NCBI GenBank assembly: GCA_964593065.1
Contig: CAZQGO010000009.1
Coordinates: forward strand, 25,730-89,729
DNA: 64,000 nt
DNA from: CAZQGO01 sp964593065
GTDB lineage: Bacteria > Oederibacteriota > JAAXVQ01
Reading direction: 5' to 3'
Below are positions 63,801-64,000 of this stretch, piece by piece. The position numbers were made by a program, and so were the translations under genes. The notes beneath the pieces are model-generated. The model made no database searches. It saw only the letters and a program-made list of their open reading frames with translations, and was not told the DNA's origin. How positions within the stretch are numbered: the stretch's first letter is position 1; each line of letters begins with the position of its first letter.

Positions 63801-64000
63801 ACGGCCTTGTCCGCCCTGGGTTCCACTGCGTCTTTCGCGGCCCTGTGGCTCGGCGCCTCCAGTTTATACGGGAGCTTGAGCTTGGGCCTGGGTTTGACTG
63901 CCGGCAGCCTGGTGGTAGGCGCGGCCGGAGCCGTACTGATGCCCATGGTGGGCATTCCTTTCCTGCTCATGGGTGTTTCGATGATTGCCTCGCGCTTTGC
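60882..64000 (+). CDS. Giant protein 2, continuation after gap (3' end outside window)
   Basis: Open frame without stop from 60882 to the window end. Its first 18 codons repeat the residues before the gap (ARLSWLPVFFQVLILTHE), after which VSHAQQAQARR completes an HEVSH motif. Membrane helices follow (about 61085-61220), then a long helical stretch (61250-61850). Next is a histidine-kinase-unlike alpha/beta region, then at about 62540-63200 a HIT/GalT-like domain with NPIFAGHLVVAS, VPFNSWGAAAS and DHFHTQPVP. The helical-repeat motif AVLASLFAAVYQN (63485-63525) and the repeated membrane module (63800 on) follow. It adds at least 1021 residues, so giant 2 exceeds 4950 residues. Confidence 0.85.
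62540..62860 (+). other. HIT/GalT-like domain inside giant protein 2
   Basis: The order N-P-x-F-x-x-GHL-V-V-A-S, then a helix after PPQEMTPEHL, then FNSWGAAAS-IDHFHTQ, corresponds to the NxxP...GHLL...lN-x-G-x-AS-x-x-H-x-H-x-Q scheme. That scheme is typical of galactose-1-phosphate uridylyltransferase, Ap4A phosphorylase and related HIT enzymes. The two His and the Gln of HxHxQ (62820-62834) are intact, so a nucleotidyl-transfer activity is conceivable. Confidence 0.6.
63800..64000 (+). repeat. Transmembrane module copy 2 (giant 2)
   Basis: ASFAALWLGASSLYG, LSLGLGLTAGSLVVGAAGAV and GIPFLLMGVSMIASRF: the repeat of 60355-60560, clearly similar also at DNA level. The window ends inside the module. 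Confidence 0.85.

Overview
The window is a 64 kb, mostly GC-rich piece of a bacterial (probably metagenome-assembled) genome. Two open frames of about 12 kb and more than 15 kb encode giant multidomain proteins. Between them lie a nearly complete division/cell-wall (dcw) cluster of meso-DAP, Gram-negative type and a younger accessory region. Giant genes, a PASTA-tailed FtsI and a TolC-type exporter point to a diderm candidate phylum. Omnitrophota (former OP3), where giant proteins are documented, is my best guess, but no rRNA is present to prove it.

Layout. (1) 1-12253: the 3' part of giant gene 1. In order it carries a UDP-sugar pyrophosphorylase-like end, a GNAT-like stretch, a membrane module, two copies of [membrane hairpin + twin-Arg + lipobox + Tiki/TraB-like domain], a second membrane module, a second GNAT, HD, HAD, mutarotase-like and winged-helix-like segments. 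(2) 12353-13335: rplM-rpsI with a strong promoter and an intrinsic terminator. (3) 13440-33352: dcw cluster, starting at a MraZ-autoregulated promoter: mraZ, a STAS gene, rsmH, ftsL, ftsI, murE, murF, mraY, a PilZ gene, murD, ftsW, murG, murC, ddl, ftsQ, ftsA, ftsZ and an N-acetylmuramoyl-alanine amidase. murB is absent; a long inverted repeat lies between murC and ddl. (4) 33383-36194: a beta-propeller lipoprotein, glgA and tRNA-Glu(UUC).

(5) 36195-about 45000: accessory DNA. The 3' end of tRNA-Glu is repeated at 36346-36381 and, degenerate, at 42425-42461. AT-rich DNA follows each extra copy. This is what serial integration at a tRNA 3' end would leave. Cargo is an HEPN-like protein and a GIY-YIG protein (both bounded by palindromic repeats), a MarR-regulated EmrAB/TolC-like efflux operon on the minus strand, and a secreted GH5 glycosidase with a CBM6-like module and a sorting-type tail. 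(6) 45000-48283: cold-shock protein with a structured leader, a YXWGXW-repeat exported protein and a GH52 beta-xylosidase. (7) 48973-64000: giant gene 2, which starts with its own promoter, RBS and signal peptide and runs off the window. It is interrupted by a 100-N scaffold gap that is almost certainly an artefact, because the same 55 bases lie on both sides. With the duplicate removed the frame is continuous and restores an HEVSH motif.

The most novel material is in the giant genes: lipoprotein-type export signals buried inside giant 1, and in giant 2 a repeated composite module of a zincin-like HExxE/HExxH segment plus a helical repeat (LN-x3-W-x-VR ... LxSxLAAxxQN).
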